In this document: one piece after another, positions 17,976 to 26,909 of the stretch
How positions within the stretch are numbered: position 1 is the first letter of the stretch
How the letters are laid out: every line of letters starts with the position of its first letter
Origin: Persicobacter psychrovividus
GTDB taxonomy: Bacteria; Bacteroidota; Bacteroidia; Cytophagales; Cyclobacteriaceae
DNA length: 64,000 bases
NCBI RefSeq assembly: GCF_036492425.1
Contig: NZ_AP025292.1
Location: forward strand, 1,302,001 to 1,366,000
Direction of reading: 5' to 3'
Program-made: the position numbers and the translations under genes
Notes under the pieces: generated by a model
Told to the model about the DNA's origin: nothing
Databases searched by the model: none
Seen by the model: the letters and a program-made list of their open reading frames with translations, nothing else

Positions 17976-18482
17976 TTATACTGGTTGAAGTGTTTCAACC
18001 ATCACCTCAATGGGTGGGCGCTTTTTATCTTTGTTCCTTTCAATGTTGGTATATTCAAGGTGATTGAGTTTTGGTGCCTCAGCTTCGAGGTCTCCACCTT
18101 TGGTTTGTACCTCCTGCAGGTATTTGGCCATTTCATTCATTGCATGAATAACCTGGTCTGAATTGGTTTTGGTAATTACGATCTTTTCAGGAGAATTCTC
18201 GAAATACATATCAATCACTTCCTGCGAAAGTTCATTCTTTTGTGCCGTATTCAAAAATGCCTCTTTAAAGACTTCCTCAAAATTTCGGAAGATGGGCATC
18301 GTGGCCTTTGGGTAGTAGAGGGTGTAGAGTGTTAACGCATTGGTAATAATAAGACCCTTTTGACGGCCGAACGAAACCTGGTTCACATACCAATTATAAA
18401 TATGTGGCTCTGGCTTCTCCTTGGCAATAGGATAAAGTTTTGTGATTTTCTCATTGACGATTTGTGTACAACTAAATATCAT
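17976..18482 (-). CDS. DUF6933-like protein
   Basis: 168 residues. The opening MIFSCTQIVNEKITKLYP and HIYNWYVNQVSFGRQKGLII, followed by TNALTLYTLY, resemble the DUF6933 family of small cytoplasmic bacterial proteins with no known function. The C-terminal third is Lys/Glu-rich and ends in PPIEVMVETLQPV. No signal peptide or membrane segment. Single gene with its own terminator. I am fairly sure of coding status, less sure of the family. Confidence 0.75.
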   Translation of the reverse strand: MIFSCTQIVNEKITKLYPIAKEKPEPHIYNWYVNQVSFGRQKGLIITNALTLYTLYYPKATMPIFRNFEEVFKEAFLNTAQKNELSQEVIDMYFENSPEKIVITKTNSDQVIHAMNEMAKYLQEVQTKGGDLEAEAPKLNHLEYTNIERNKDKKRPPIEVMVETLQPV

Positions 18483-18714
18483 AGGTGAAAGGGGGTTAGT
18501 CTGCTCGAATCAGGAGACTCGAATAAAAGTATTTATCAGCCATCGTAGGGCATGGACATAGTATCTTATACGCAAAAAATATTATTCTGCATGAAATTTT
18601 TGTAAAGAAGTCGGTAAAAAACTTGTTTTGCTTTAAAATGTTATATTTATTTTGGTATTGTTGAATTTTTTTTAGTCCCAATACTATCGATTTTCCCCGC
18701 AGGAGCGCCAAAAA

Positions 18715-18742
18715 AAAGCCAATGCAATTCTGCACTGGCTTT
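18715..18742 (-). terminator. Terminator of the lipoprotein gene
   Basis: AAAGCCAATGCA (18715-18726) pairs with TGCACTGGCTTT (18731-18742), one mismatch, loop ATTC. The minus strand continues with a T run, about 28 bp after the stop at 18770. Confidence 0.85.
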
Positions 18743-18769
18743 CTCAAAAAATTTTTTTTATTTCAGCAA

Positions 18770-19582
18770 TTAACCTTGTAGCCACTGCCCTGGTGTAATC
18801 GGAATCCAGGTAGTGCCGATGCTCTGTCCGCCTGACTGAAAATAAGGCTTGATCTCCAGTCTGATATTATGTGGGTTTTTATCTGTAAGCGCCTTAATAA
18901 TTCTTGTAAGGCCGCTGTTCCCCTTGAATGTTTCTCCCAAGTGGTATAAATCAGCCACTTTTATCGCAACAGGCAATACCTTCTTCTGGTCGGGCTGAAT
19001 CTCGAAACCCTCATCCTGCTGGCCAAAGTTATAGGTGAAAGCGTGTGAGGCCTGATCTGCCACAACATTCTGAAAAGCATTGGCACGCAAGGCACTGATG
19101 TGTCGAGCGCCCACCGCAATTTCTATGTCAGCAGGTTGCCAATCGCCATTTCCGTCTTTTACCGACAGGCGAACATCCAGACGGCTCATGGCTGCCTCGC
19201 GGTTGGTTGTATTGTGCGCAACCACATTGGCGATGAAGACAAGCGGTAACTGTGTTTTGGTGTTCTTCATGCCATTATGAAAGCCATCGCCACTGATCCA
19301 GCTGCTGATTCCACCAATGAGCTTATCAATGCCCTGCTCGCCGAAGGTAACGGCCGCCTCTTTAAATACCTCATTGTAATTGTTGGATTGCACGGCGTCT
19401 TTCATGGTGTGAAAGCTGATTGCCCCAATGGTAGCATCTCCAATGGCTGGAATTTGCTCCTCCTGGTCGCCCCAAGAGTAATGAAGATTGAACATGTTGA
19501 GTGCGTCCATAATTTGGTCGCAACTTTGCAAGCTGACGCCTACACAAACCAATAGCGCAAGGAGCGTGAATTTTAGTTTCAT
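18770..19582 (-). CDS. Hypothetical lipoprotein
   Basis: 270 residues. MKLKFTLLALLVCVGVSLQSC is a signal peptide with a lipobox (LQSC, Cys21), so the protein should be anchored in a membrane facing the periplasm or the surface. The rest is unrecognised: it has a Gly-rich helix region (about 75-100), then a beta-rich part with alternating charged and hydrophobic residues, ending in IGTTWIPITPGQW. The Trp/Gly-rich end recalls carbohydrate- or membrane-contacting folds, but that is only an impression. Monocistronic, with promoter box at 19663 and terminator at 18715. Confidence 0.8.
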   Translation of the reverse strand: MKLKFTLLALLVCVGVSLQSCDQIMDALNMFNLHYSWGDQEEQIPAIGDATIGAISFHTMKDAVQSNNYNEVFKEAAVTFGEQGIDKLIGGISSWISGDGFHNGMKNTKTQLPLVFIANVVAHNTTNREAAMSRLDVRLSVKDGNGDWQPADIEIAVGARHISALRANAFQNVVADQASHAFTYNFGQQDEGFEIQPDQKKVLPVAIKVADLYHLGETFKGNSGLTRIIKALTDKNPHNIRLEIKPYFQSGGQSIGTTWIPITPGQWLQG

Positions 19583-19662
19583 AAGTCAGTTAATTATTGA
19601 TAAATCCCCCAGTGGCAAACCATTCTGGCGCAATCCACTGCGGAAAGGAGATGTATGTTCTT

Positions 19663-19670
19663 CAAAATTA
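19663..19670 (-). promoter_or_regulatory. -7 box of the lipoprotein gene
   Basis: The minus strand reads TAATTTTG, an exact TAnnTTTG match, about 80 bp upstream of the ATG at 19582. Confidence 0.55.
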
Positions 19671-19841
19671 ATGGAGCGTGATTATTCGACGGCATGAACC
19701 CGACGGCTTTAATGAAAATTGATGCTATTGGAAGGGAATTTGAAACAGTTTCAGTAGGGCGGAGAAGAAGGTAAGGCGGCTGATCAGTGATCTTTCGGGT
19801 AGCTTCCTGAGCTAAAAATGAATACTCCGAATATTATTTCG

Positions 19842-19849
19842 TATCTTTG
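19842..19849 (+). promoter_or_regulatory. -7 box of the DEAD-box helicase gene
   Basis: TATCTTTG, exact TAnnTTTG match, 41 bp before the ATG at 19891. The rest of the 308-bp gap to the divergent lipoprotein gene shows nothing else I can support. Confidence 0.75.
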
Positions 19850-19890
19850 GGGCTGATTGCGCAAAACGGCGCATTTAGTAAACGATATAT

Positions 19891-21240
19891 ATGTCATTTG
19901 AAAATTTAGGATTATCGTCTTCATTATTGAAGGCGATCGAAGAGCAAGGCTACGACAAGCCATCCCCAATACAGGAACAAGTGATTCCTGTAGTGTTACA
20001 AGGGAAGGATGTGTTGGCTTCTGCTCAAACAGGAACAGGAAAAACAGCCGGCTTTACGTTGCCTATCTTAGAGCAATTCACAGAAAATCCTCATCATAAT
20101 CTCAAGAAGAGAAACATCCGTGCGTTGATTCTAACGCCTACCCGTGAGCTTGCAGCTCAAATTCAGGAAAACGTCATCAATTATTCTAAGCATGTAGATG
20201 TCCGTTCAACGGTGATCTTTGGTGGTGTTAAACAGGCCGCTCAGGTTCGTGCATTGCAGAAAGGCGTTGATATTTTGGTGGCCACGCCCGGTCGCTTGCT
20301 TGACCTGCACAATCAGGGAGAAGTAAAGCTGAACAAAATTGAAGTTTTGGTTTTGGATGAAGCCGACCGTATGCTTGATATGGGCTTCCATCGCGATATT
20401 CAGCGCATCATGAACTTGATTCCATCAAGTCGTCAGACATTGCTGTTCTCCGCGACATTCTCTACAGAAATCCGTCGCCTGGCCTCTAAATTCCTTACCG
20501 ACCCCGTAACGGTAGAAGTTGCGGCAACCAACACCACCGCCGAACGTGTGAATCAGTCTTTCTATAAGGTGGATAAAACGTCGAAGGCGATGGCCGTTAT
20601 TCATTTGTTGGAAAAATGGGACGAGGAGCAAGTTCTTATTTTCTGTCGTACCAAGCATGGCGCAAGTCGCCTGAGTAAACGACTTGAGAAGAAAGGGATT
20701 TCTTCCGCAGCCATCCACGGCGATAAAAGTCAGCAACAGCGTATTCGTGCGCTTGAAGGCTTTAAAAAAGGCGCCATCCGTGTTTTGGTAGCCACTGATA
20801 TTGCTGCGCGTGGTTTGGATATCCCCTTGTTGCCATACGTGATCAACTATGAGATGCCGAATGTGCCTGCAGATTATGTTCACCGAATCGGTCGTACGGG
20901 TCGTGCCGGCGCAAGTGGTGATGCACACTCATTGGTGGGGCAGGACGAGACAGAATATATGTTGGCCATTGGCAAGCTGTTGAAAAAAGCCATCAAGGCA
21001 AAGGTGCTGGAAGGTTTCGAGCCTTCGGACAACCCGCCGAAGATTCCTCAGCACAATAAGCCGTCAAGCAACAAGCCGACAAGAAAGCCCAATGGTGGTG
21101 GAGGATTCAAAAAGAAACGTCCGGCAGCAGGAAGTGGCAACAGCGAGCAGGGAGGCAACAGAAATGCTCGAAGTGGCAGACAGAATACCGGCGAAGGCAA
21201 AGCGAAATTGTCGAATAATCGCCGTTCGAACCGACGTTAA
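19891..21240 (+). CDS. rhlE: DEAD-box RNA helicase (RhlE-like)
   Basis: 449 residues. ATP-dependent RNA unwinding and remodelling, typically in ribosome assembly or RNA decay. All motifs are present in order: Q motif KPSPIQEQ, motif I AQTGTGKT, Ia PTRELAAQ, II DEADRMLDMGF, III SAT, then FCRTKHGASRL, V ATDIAARGLD and VI HRIGRTGR. The last 75 residues are a Lys/Arg/Asn/Gly-rich low-complexity tail, usual for RhlE-type proteins and likely an RNA-binding extension. The subfamily name rests on overall layout. Single gene with promoter at 19842. Confidence 0.92.
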   Translation: MSFENLGLSSSLLKAIEEQGYDKPSPIQEQVIPVVLQGKDVLASAQTGTGKTAGFTLPILEQFTENPHHNLKKRNIRALILTPTRELAAQIQENVINYSKHVDVRSTVIFGGVKQAAQVRALQKGVDILVATPGRLLDLHNQGEVKLNKIEVLVLDEADRMLDMGFHRDIQRIMNLIPSSRQTLLFSATFSTEIRRLASKFLTDPVTVEVAATNTTAERVNQSFYKVDKTSKAMAVIHLLEKWDEEQVLIFCRTKHGASRLSKRLEKKGISSAAIHGDKSQQQRIRALEGFKKGAIRVLVATDIAARGLDIPLLPYVINYEMPNVPADYVHRIGRTGRAGASGDAHSLVGQDETEYMLAIGKLLKKAIKAKVLEGFEPSDNPPKIPQHNKPSSNKPTRKPNGGGGFKKKRPAAGSGNSEQGGNRNARSGRQNTGEGKAKLSNNRRSNRR

Positions 21241-21348
21241 AATTCCGAATGTGGAGGCATTGCATGCGATGCACCATATGCAATGTCTCACGGCCCAATG
21301 CTATCGCGAGAGTCCCTCTCGTGATGGCAATTTTAAGAATTATCAAGA

Positions 21349-21490
21349 ACTGTCGCACAACTCAATTCTTTGAATGAAACCGAAGGCTTGTTTTGATAGC
21401 TGTACGGATGTACCTATGGGTGTATCCAAACCACATCAAATTTATGATGGTTCGGGCAGACACATAGGTCAGCCCATACAGCGGTCAAAT
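21349..21490 (+). repeat. Dispersed ~140-bp repeat, copy 1
   Basis: This noncoding stretch matches 30864-31005 on the opposite strand. Shared blocks include CTGTCGCACAACTC, AGCTGTACGGATG, TTATGATG and TCGGGCAGACACA followed by AGGTCAGCCC. Internal halves are partly complementary. No frame is conserved, so it is a REP- or MITE-like interspersed element. It lies in the 535-bp gap after the helicase gene; the rest of that gap (21491-21724) shows nothing I can name. Confidence 0.75.
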
Positions 21491-21724
21491 TACGGTTGTG
21501 CAACAGCTCAAGCAGTATGATAATTTGCCCACAGATTAATGGGAATTATGAGATTATATGCGGTTCATATCTAATAATGTATGATGATGAAGATATTTAA
21601 TTTTACGGTTTGTCTGGTAGTTACAGAAAATATTTATTCGTCATTTAGAAAATCCTTTTAATCTCATTAATCTGTGGACAATAAAAATAATGCAGTATTT
21701 GCGGGTTGCGCCACTATTTTACTG

Positions 21725-21755
21725 TTGTAGTCCAAGCGAGACGCTTGAACTACAA
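21725..21755. repeat. REP-like palindrome before the ABC-F gene
   Basis: TTGTAGTCCAAGCG (21725-21738) and CGCTTGAACTACAA (21742-21755) pair over 14 positions with one mismatch around AGA. It ends 20 bp before the ABC-F start and so lies in the leader or promoter region. This may be a genome-wide palindrome family. Confidence 0.7.
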
Positions 21756-21775
21756 ATAAAAACAACATTACAAAA

Positions 21776-23407
21776 ATGATTTCAGTTGACGGACTAACCA
21801 TGGCGTTCGGAGGAAGAACGCTTTTTGAAAATATTTCTTTTGTGATCAATGAAAGCGACCGTATTGCCTTGATGGGGAAAAACGGCGCTGGAAAATCAAC
21901 CTTATTGAAAATCCTTGCAGGCGCACAACAGCCTTCGCAGGGAAATTTGTCAGTGCCCAAAGATCGCCGAGTGGCTTATTTGCCTCAGCACCTTTTGACC
22001 GAGGACGATGCGACGGTGATGGAAGAAACTTCCAAAGCTTTTGCGCACATCCATGCGATGGAGGCAGAGATCGAGGAGCTGAACCAACAACTGACTACCC
22101 GCACCGATTACGAGTCGGACAGTTATATGAAGCTGATCGAGAAAGTTTCGACTTTGAGCGAAGCCTTTTATTCGATCGAAGAAACCAACTTTGAGGCTGA
22201 CGTCGAGAAAATCCTGAAAGGACTCGGCTTTACGGCGGAAGATTTTGACCGTCCGACCAGCGAGTTCAGTGGGGGATGGAGAATGCGTATCGAGCTGGCG
22301 AAATTGCTTTTGCAAAAGCCCGATTTGATCCTGCTGGATGAGCCGACCAACCACATGGACATTGAGTCGATCCAATGGCTGGAAGAATTTTTGATCCGCA
22401 GTGGCAAGGCAGTAGTGGTAATTTCCCACGACCGTGCGTTTGTTGATAACATCACCACCCGAACCATTGAGGTAACGATGGGACGCATCTACGATTACAA
22501 AGCCAAGTATTCAGATTATTTGGTATTGCGTCAGGAACGTCGCGAGCAACAGCAAAAAGCCTATGACGATCAGCAAAAGATGATCGCTGAAAACAAGGCA
22601 TTCATTGAGCGATTCAAAGGAACCTATTCCAAAACCAATCAGGTACAGTCGCGCGTGCGGATGCTCGAAAAGCTGGAGCTGATCGAGGTGGACGAAATCG
22701 ATTCCTCCGCTTTGCGTTTGCGCTTCCCGCCTTCGCCAAGAGCGGGCGGTTTCCCAGTAATGGTGCAGGATTTGAGCAAAAGCTATGACGATCATTTGGT
22801 GTTCAAAGAAGCCAACCTGACGATCAAGAGAGGCGAACGTGTTGCCTTTGTTGGGAAGAATGGCGAAGGGAAATCCACCATGGTCAAGGCGATCATGAAG
22901 GAGATTGACTTCGAGGGAGAGATGACCCATGGACACAATGTGCAGATCGGTTATTTTGCCCAAAACCAAGCCACGATGATGGACGAAAACCTGACCGTTT
23001 TCCAAACCATTGACGATGTAGCCGTAGGGGAGATCCGAAACAAGATCAAAGATCTTTTGGGTGCCTTCATGTTCGGCGGTGATGAATCCTTGAAAAAAGT
23101 GAAAGTATTGTCGGGAGGAGAGCGCACCCGTTTGGCGATGATCAAACTGTTGCTCGAGCCCGTGAACCTGTTGATTCTCGATGAGCCAACCAACCACCTC
23201 GACATGAAAACCAAGGACATCCTCAAAAGCGCCTTGCAGGATTTCGACGGCACCTTGATCTTGGTATCTCACGACCGTGACTTCCTGACAGGATTGGTGG
23301 ATAAAACCTATGAGTTCGGAAACAAACAAGTGAAAGAACACCTCGGCGGTATCAACGATTTCTTGGCGAAAAAGAAAATGGCGACGCTGAAGGAGATTGA
23401 GAAGTAA
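21776..23407 (+). CDS. ABC-F family ribosome-associated ATPase
   Basis: 543 residues with two ATP-binding domains and no membrane segment, the ABC-F layout. Domain 1: Walker A GKNGAGKST (about 35), signature SGGWRMRIELAKLL, Walker B LILLDEPTNHMD. Domain 2: GKNGEGKST, signature SGGERTRLAM, Walker B LLILDEPTNHLD. The linker between them is the charged helical P-site tRNA interaction motif region (about 240-310). These proteins act on the ribosomal E site in translation control; the YbiT/EttA-like subgroup is more likely than an antibiotic-resistance form. Ends in a terminator at 23434. Confidence 0.93.
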   Translation: MISVDGLTMAFGGRTLFENISFVINESDRIALMGKNGAGKSTLLKILAGAQQPSQGNLSVPKDRRVAYLPQHLLTEDDATVMEETSKAFAHIHAMEAEIEELNQQLTTRTDYESDSYMKLIEKVSTLSEAFYSIEETNFEADVEKILKGLGFTAEDFDRPTSEFSGGWRMRIELAKLLLQKPDLILLDEPTNHMDIESIQWLEEFLIRSGKAVVVISHDRAFVDNITTRTIEVTMGRIYDYKAKYSDYLVLRQERREQQQKAYDDQQKMIAENKAFIERFKGTYSKTNQVQSRVRMLEKLELIEVDEIDSSALRLRFPPSPRAGGFPVMVQDLSKSYDDHLVFKEANLTIKRGERVAFVGKNGEGKSTMVKAIMKEIDFEGEMTHGHNVQIGYFAQNQATMMDENLTVFQTIDDVAVGEIRNKIKDLLGAFMFGGDESLKKVKVLSGGERTRLAMIKLLLEPVNLLILDEPTNHLDMKTKDILKSALQDFDGTLILVSHDRDFLTGLVDKTYEFGNKQVKEHLGGINDFLAKKKMATLKEIEK

Positions 23408-23428
23408 AGCAAAAAGAGAACATTTATT

Positions 23429-23589
23429 GAAGAACAGATCCACTTGGGTCTGTTTTTTTTGTGCCCAAAATTCAGATTGTATAAGAAGGACGGATTGCCT
23501 ATCTTTTATATTTTAAAATTAACCAACCAATGAGAATTCGAACATGTATAATTTTTTTACTTCTACCATTTTTTGCAACCGCACAGCTT
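23429..23589 (+). repeat. ~160-bp direct repeat, copy 1 (terminator plus gene start)
   Basis: This segment, and 27945-28104, share about 160 bp at high identity. Both contain a terminator hairpin (AACAGATC with GGTCTGTT then T run), the block GTATAAGAAGGACGGATTGC, a leader, and the first 20 codons of a signal-peptide gene beginning MRI. In this copy the hairpin serves as the ABC-F terminator. The two copies bracket the plus-strand toxin-cassette array. Confidence 0.85.
23434..23460 (+). terminator. Terminator of the ABC-F gene
   Basis: AACAGATCC pairs with GGGTCTGTT, followed by an eight-T run, 26 bp after the stop at 23407. Confidence 0.85.
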
Positions 23590-23706
23590 TCGCAGAATGA
23601 GATGGGCGGAAATGTTGATTCCTTAGGTTGTAGTACGGAGCCTACAACCAGTCGTGTGGGGGGGGGTGCATTTGGGATACTACGGCTACGTGGGGGGAAT
23701 ATTTAA
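23530..23706 (+). pseudogene. Truncated start of a secreted protein gene fused to a cassette scar
   Basis: 58 codons. The first 20 (MRIRTCIIFLLLPFFATAQL) are the signal peptide of the gene that is complete at 28045. After that the frame runs into a copy of the cassette core motif (TTSRVGGGAFGILRLRGG) and stops at 23704. The original body was lost by recombination. Confidence 0.75.
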
Positions 23707-23792
23707 ATAAACTTAATACTATTTTTTCAAATGATAATAGAGAAAGTGAAATATTGGACTATGTTACTAATACTGATAGTGATTTATCCTAA
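23634..23792 (+). pseudogene. Scar of core motif plus possible toxin tip
   Basis: In the frame of the cassette core motif, 52 codons are open: YGAYNQSCGGGC (compare YGDYNQWCGELS at 26562) then, after an apparent frame slip in a run of nine G, GEYLNKLNTIFSNDNRESEI and on to a TAA at 23790. The tail looks like the last residues of a toxin tip overlapping the start of the next gene. No family recognised. Confidence 0.4.
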
Positions 23793-24627
23793 GGTATCGT
23801 ATGCCGATATTGGAAAGATAATAGATAAAGATGGCTTTGTGAATGTAAGGTCAGCTCCTACGGGCAGTGCTTCAATTTTGACAAAGATCAAGTCAAATGA
23901 AATAGTAAGCTATTTTCCTACGGAAAATGAAAAATGGTGGTTGGTCTTGACATTGAAAAATGAAATGGGATTTGTTCATCATTCTCGAATTGAATACCTC
24001 CGTGAAGGAGTTAGATTTGGGGAGCAGGATTTATCTTATGAGTATCATTATAAGAAATTTAAATTTGGCGAAGACCAAAATATGTGTTTAAATTTACTGT
24101 CATTAAACTTAGAGTTTGTTGATGGTGAAATCCCAATTACAATTATTAATTCCACTACCACTGACTTCATCGTTGATAAAATTTGTTTGGTATCAAAATT
24201 AGATACTGTCGAAGCTAAGGTAGTCATTGTTGAGCCTAAATTGTTTAAGCTGTGGTTTGAAGATTATTTTGTTTGGATGAATAGTGGTGGTAAATTTATT
24301 AGTGATAAATTATTTCACAGACGAGATTGGAGTCAATTTGATACAAATGGATATGTTTACTTTAAGCATAGTGATTATGTCAAAATAATTTACAATGGTA
24401 TTTACTATGAATTTGAACTACCCGATAATTTATTGAAGGTTCATGGATTAATGGCATTCGTTCGGAAGGTCTTTAAAAAAGATGGAAAATATTACTTGGT
24501 CTGCAGTAGCATCGATTCTGGGCCATTAATTGAAGATTATCTGACCTTTATTTATGAGGTTAATTTTCAGAAAAATGAGTTAGTTAAGGCTGGCTTTGAT
24601 AGTTATGAGTTTGAGCGAAATGATTAG
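23731..24627 (+). CDS. SH3-domain periplasmic protein, possible immunity factor
   Basis: 298 residues, or 288 from the ATG at 23761, whose product starts directly with the signal peptide (MLLILIVIYPKVSYADIG). Residues 27-85 form a bacterial SH3-type domain (IDKDGFVNVRSAPTGSASIL), usually a binding module for wall peptides. The rest is unrecognised, Tyr/Phe-rich and beta-like. Its position right after a toxin-tip scar and before a PorP fragment is where immunity genes sit in the other cassettes, so a periplasmic immunity role is inferred. It is more AT-rich than the chromosomal genes upstream. Confidence 0.7.
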   Translation: MIIEKVKYWTMLLILIVIYPKVSYADIGKIIDKDGFVNVRSAPTGSASILTKIKSNEIVSYFPTENEKWWLVLTLKNEMGFVHHSRIEYLREGVRFGEQDLSYEYHYKKFKFGEDQNMCLNLLSLNLEFVDGEIPITIINSTTTDFIVDKICLVSKLDTVEAKVVIVEPKLFKLWFEDYFVWMNSGGKFISDKLFHRRDWSQFDTNGYVYFKHSDYVKIIYNGIYYEFELPDNLLKVHGLMAFVRKVFKKDGKYYLVCSSIDSGPLIEDYLTFIYEVNFQKNELVKAGFDSYEFERND

Positions 24628-24767
24628 AGTGATAAATACGCTCCATTGATTGAGAACTTTGTTCTTCGATTGATAAGGTAAATTAGATAAATTTTATTGA
24701 GATAGTCATAGTGGGCTATAACATACACTATCGTCAAAATATGATGTATTACACCAACCACCCCAAA

Positions 24768-25034
24768 ATGAAAAAAACATTACTCCTCATCCTAATCTCT
24801 CTTACCCTCCCCGCCTTGCGCTATGCACCGGCGAGTTCCGCTTTGTCTGAAGATTTCAGTGTCTGGCTGCAGCATCGCAGTCAGGCGTATGAAGGCGGCA
24901 TCAGCCGAAACCGTTCTATCCTCACGGCCGTCATGCCGTGGGTAGATGGGTAAGACAACACCCTGCAGGCTATTTAATGAATGAACAGCCTTCGGACACT
25001 ATGGGGGTGAAGATGCAGGAGGTGGGTGGCTTTG
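24768..25034 (+). pseudogene. PorP/SprF 5' fragment, remnant A
   Basis: Starts MKKTLLLILISLTLPA, then lacks the signal-cleavage and next 20 residues, continuing LRYAPASSALSEDFSVWLQH to a stop at 24951. Further PorP sequence (MNEQPSDTMGVKMQEVGG) follows in another frame to about 25030, before the sequence switches to the cassette core motif. Compared with the 238-residue copy at 39419 it has two internal deletions. It marks the end of one toxin/immunity cassette. Confidence 0.75.
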
Positions 25035-25059
25035 CTGCTTTTTACACCCCTGATCGTAG

Positions 25060-25140
25060 TACGGGGACTACAACCAGCCGTGTGGGAGGTTTGGTACTTT
25101 TGGGATGCTACGAGTAGATGGGGTAAGATACAAATTTTGA
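25060..25140 (+). repeat. Cassette core motif, scar copy
   Basis: Open from TAC 25060: YGDYNQPCGRFGTFGMLRVD then G and six more codons to TGA at 25138. It is the same pre-toxin motif as at 26562 and 27870, directly followed by stop codons, so the toxin tip that belonged here has been lost. Confidence 0.65.
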
Positions 25141-25158
25141 ATCAACAGTAAAATTGAT

Positions 25159-25488
25159 ATGGTAGATTTGGCAATGCATGAAAAAAAGGTACAGGAATTA
25201 GAGAGATTTTTTATAGAAACTATCTCAAATCCTAACAACCTAAATACAACTAGTTCAGGAGCAGGGGCTGAATACGGCTTGGAATGCGTCTTAGGTATAA
25301 AAAAGGCTATACATTCTTATAATGAAAAATCATCAAACAAGCAATTGAAAAATATATTTTATGGATTTACTGCTATTTCCAGAGGTGTTGAAAGTTTTGT
25401 TGATTATGATCTTGAAAATAGCTTTAGGAAAGTCTCAAAAGGCATCTATTCCCTACAAGAGGATTTAAAAATACATATTAAGTGGTGA
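25159..25488 (+). CDS. Hypothetical protein in toxin cassette, possible immunity
   Basis: 109 residues from ATG 25159. Not recognised. Helical, no signal peptide, with a conserved-looking middle (GAGAEYGLECVLGIKKAIHS) and an acidic/aromatic end. It lies between a core-motif scar and a SUKH immunity gene. Its base composition is as AT-rich as the other cassette genes. An immunity function is inferred from position only. Confidence 0.5.
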   Translation: MVDLAMHEKKVQELERFFIETISNPNNLNTTSSGAGAEYGLECVLGIKKAIHSYNEKSSNKQLKNIFYGFTAISRGVESFVDYDLENSFRKVSKGIYSLQEDLKIHIKW

Positions 25489-25655
25489 TATGATTTTAGA
25501 ATATGAGATTTTCAAATCACATATTGATTTTAGAAAGTGATGATATGTTAATTGGTTATTTTGAAAGTTTAATTGATTAATTTATTCCACGAGATTTACA
25601 TGGGAACATACCACATTCAAGTAGGGTATCAATTTAAGAAGAAATAAGTATTAAT

Positions 25656-26246
25656 ATGAAAAATATAAAAGAGCATTTTAATCAATTTGATTTATCTATT
25701 GAGTATACACATTCAGACGATGAAATTCTTAATTTCCAATCTTTAATGGAAATAAAGGGTATTACGCTTCCAGAAGAGTATTATGAATTTATTAAATATT
25801 ATGGATGTGCTTTTATTATGAGTGAAGTTCGAGTAAAGTGTGAAAATACAATTCCAAATGTTAGTTCAGAAGGTAATTATGTTTCAATAGGTGCTTTCTT
25901 AAATTGGACAAACAATGATTTCTCAATTAATAAATTGAGAAAATCATTATGTCCTGAACAATTTTCTGAAGACTTTATCCCTTTTGCTGAGGGTGTTTCG
26001 GGAGATTATATAGGGTTTAAGTTACTACCTGATGGAAAATATTATATTGCTTATTGGGCACATGAAGAACTTCCCCTAAATGATACATTCTTAATAGCAG
26101 ATGACTTTGAATCATTTATATTATCAATTGTGCCGTATGAATTTAAAATTCCAGTCAACGTAAAGTTTCTACCTGTGGAAGAGAAACTTACTCCTAAAAT
26201 GATTGAGTTTTTAAAAAAAACAGGCCAGTGGAATAGAGAAGAATAA
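25656..26246 (+). CDS. SMI1/KNR4 (SUKH) family immunity protein
   Basis: 196 residues. The N-terminal LMEIKGITLPEEYYEFIKYY is the SUKH entry motif; GAFLNWTNNDF, then EDFIPFAEGVSGDYIGFKLL and IYYIAYWAHE-like sequence, match the core of this all alpha/beta family. SUKH proteins are the commonest immunity proteins against nuclease and other polymorphic toxins, binding and blocking the cognate tip in the cytoplasm. The matching toxin is not present here, so this is an orphan immunity gene. AT-rich, as expected for transferred cassettes. Confidence 0.82.
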   Translation: MKNIKEHFNQFDLSIEYTHSDDEILNFQSLMEIKGITLPEEYYEFIKYYGCAFIMSEVRVKCENTIPNVSSEGNYVSIGAFLNWTNNDFSINKLRKSLCPEQFSEDFIPFAEGVSGDYIGFKLLPDGKYYIAYWAHEELPLNDTFLIADDFESFILSIVPYEFKIPVNVKFLPVEEKLTPKMIEFLKKTGQWNREE

Positions 26247-26329
26247 TGGCAGGTCAGTTTTAGGCACTTTTTCAAGATTGTAGTTTAAATCCATCACATC
26301 TAATAAGGCAATTTATCAATCACTCCAAC

Positions 26330-26556
26330 ATGAAAAAAAACACTATTCCTCATCCTATTCACCCTTTCCCTCCCCGCCTTGCGCTATGCGCCTGCGAGCT
26401 CCGCTTTGTCGGAAGATTTCAGTGTGGGGCTGTTGCATCGCAGTCAGGCGTATGAAGGCGGTATCAGCAGAAACCGTTCTATTCTCACGGCGGTCATGCC
26501 GTTGGTAGATGCCCAATACAATGGCCTGCAGGCTATTTTATGAATGAACAGTCTTC
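26330..26556 (+). pseudogene. PorP/SprF 5' fragment, remnant B
   Basis: The DNA matches the PorP signal-peptide start at 27587 and 40135, but an extra A after the ATG shifts the frame at once and the signal-cleavage region is deleted as in remnant A. Recognisable PorP sequence runs to the codons for MNEQ and then joins the cassette core motif at about 26557. It carries the same small deletion (after CTGCAGGC) as remnants A and C, so the three share an ancestor. Confidence 0.75.
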
Positions 26557-26907
26557 GGGTTATATGGAGACTACAACCAGTGGTGTGGGGAGCTCAGTGC
26601 TTTTGGGATACTACGAGTAGATGGGGGGATATATGACATAGATAGAAAAAGTAATGGGCTTTATTTAGCAAAGAATGATGATGATGCAGTAGTAGGGATG
26701 ACAAAAGAATTACCGAGACATTCGGGAAGTCACCCAGTTTATGATGAAGAAATAAATAAGATAATTAGAGAATACACGAATGTATTAAAGGACAATTTTG
26801 GTACATTAAATGATGTGCCAAAAGAGCTTATGGAGCGAACTTTAAGCACAATCGAAGACAGGTCTAAAGAAATATTGACAACTTGGAATGCGAATAAATT
26901 AAATTAA
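26548..26907 (+). pseudogene. AHH-type nuclease toxin tip, truncated
   Basis: An open frame without a start codon. It begins with the core motif LYGDYNQWCGELSAFGILRV (from 26560), then continues RKSNGLYLAKNDDD and LPRHSGSHPVYDEEINKII to a stop at 26905. NGLYLAKN and HSGSHPVYDE are the C-terminal signature of AHH nucleases (HNH/Endonuclease VII superfamily), which cut DNA or RNA in competitors. The name-giving Ala-His-His segment that lies upstream in intact members is missing, so it should be inactive by itself. It may be a displaced tip usable by recombination. Its partner gene follows after 2 bp. Confidence 0.72.
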
Positions 26908-26909
26908 TT

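Noticed and set aside
22511-23443. 310-codon minus-strand frame
   Set aside because: Antisense shadow of the ABC-F gene; the product is His/Leu/Phe-rich without any domain.
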